Shown here: piece after piece, positions 63,947 through 64,000 of the stretch | Layout of the letters: the number at the start of each line of letters is the position of its first letter | How positions within the stretch are numbered: the first letter of the stretch is position 1 | Origin: Cognatundibacterium curvum | Lineage (GTDB): Bacteria; Pseudomonadota; Gammaproteobacteria; Burkholderiales; Burkholderiaceae_D | Direction: 5' to 3' | NCBI RefSeq assembly: GCF_014284235.1 | Contig: NZ_JACOGD010000002.1 | Location: 186,001-250,000 of the forward strand | DNA: 64,000 nt | The notes under the pieces: generated by a model | Seen by the model: the letters and a program-made list of their open reading frames with translations, nothing else | Databases searched by the model: none | Told to the model about the DNA's origin: nothing | Position numbers and translations under genes: made by a program

Positions 63947-64000
63947 CTTGTCTGTGAAGTTTGGGTTCCCACATTTCAGAGCACGGAGCATGACACCCTG

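Overview
The window reads as chromosome of a betaproteobacterium in the Burkholderiales, most likely the Oxalobacteraceae (an Undibacterium/Herminiimonas/Janthinobacterium-type genome). Reasons: the order rpsL-rpsG-fusA-tuf-rpsJ through rpoA-rplQ followed by cutA and dsbD; the dacC / D-amino acid transaminase / YbeD / lipB / lipA gene set; a second longer infA; betaproteobacterial families such as Gcr (SpecificRecomb) and DUF2917; and overall base composition near half GC. The genus assignment is inference. No rRNA, tRNA, CRISPR array or intact insertion sequence was seen.

Layout. 0.2-16 kb: mixed housekeeping and signalling genes. These are a YitT-type membrane protein, a Gcr-family membrane protein, a CNNM/CorC-HlyC membrane protein, a 1218-residue GAF-GAF-PAS-GGDEF-EAL protein, phosphofructokinase, a persulfide-dioxygenase-like hydrolase divergent from a TauE/SafE exporter, a DUF3391/HD-GYP phosphodiesterase, and directly behind it a fused malonate decarboxylase beta-gamma subunit plus an MdcG whose active-site motif looks altered. 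16-20 kb: second infA and two Gly-rich lipoproteins. 20-32 kb: lipA and lipB, then an 8-kb block (DUF2917/LysR pair, then the glycerol regulon glpR, glpD, glpK, glpF) that separates lipAB from ybeD, dat and dacC. Two dispersed repeat types lie in or next to this block.

32-40 kb: a minus-strand stretch with a small hydrolase, a [2Fe-2S] thioredoxin-like ferredoxin, a Mla/MCE-type lipid transport operon (STAS-MlaE, MlaF, MlaD, PqiC-like lipoprotein, then VanZ) and a phosphoethanolamine transferase. 40-59.5 kb: the continuous str-S10-spc-alpha ribosomal region, 33 genes on the plus strand, with several intrinsic terminators and candidate leaders inside it. 59.5-61 kb: an AT-rich, apparently decayed insertion holding one orphan open frame. 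61-64 kb: cutA overlapping dsbD, and a 1-Cys peroxiredoxin.

How the genes work together: GlpF, GlpK and GlpD take glycerol to dihydroxyacetone phosphate under GlpR, whose operator-like palindromes flank a repeat cluster. LipB and LipA make protein-bound lipoate. DacC and the D-amino acid transaminase act on peptidoglycan and D-amino acids. MlaE-F-D with the lipoprotein probably move phospholipid across the envelope.

Most noteworthy: (1) a consensus promoter and terminator/anti-terminator-like leader in front of rplC; (2) an mdc remnant with a fused beta-gamma subunit and a likely defective MdcG; (3) the AT-rich insertion between rplQ and cutA; (4) a 102-bp MITE-like element with a related copy 5.7 kb away; (5) GlpF with non-canonical NPA boxes.
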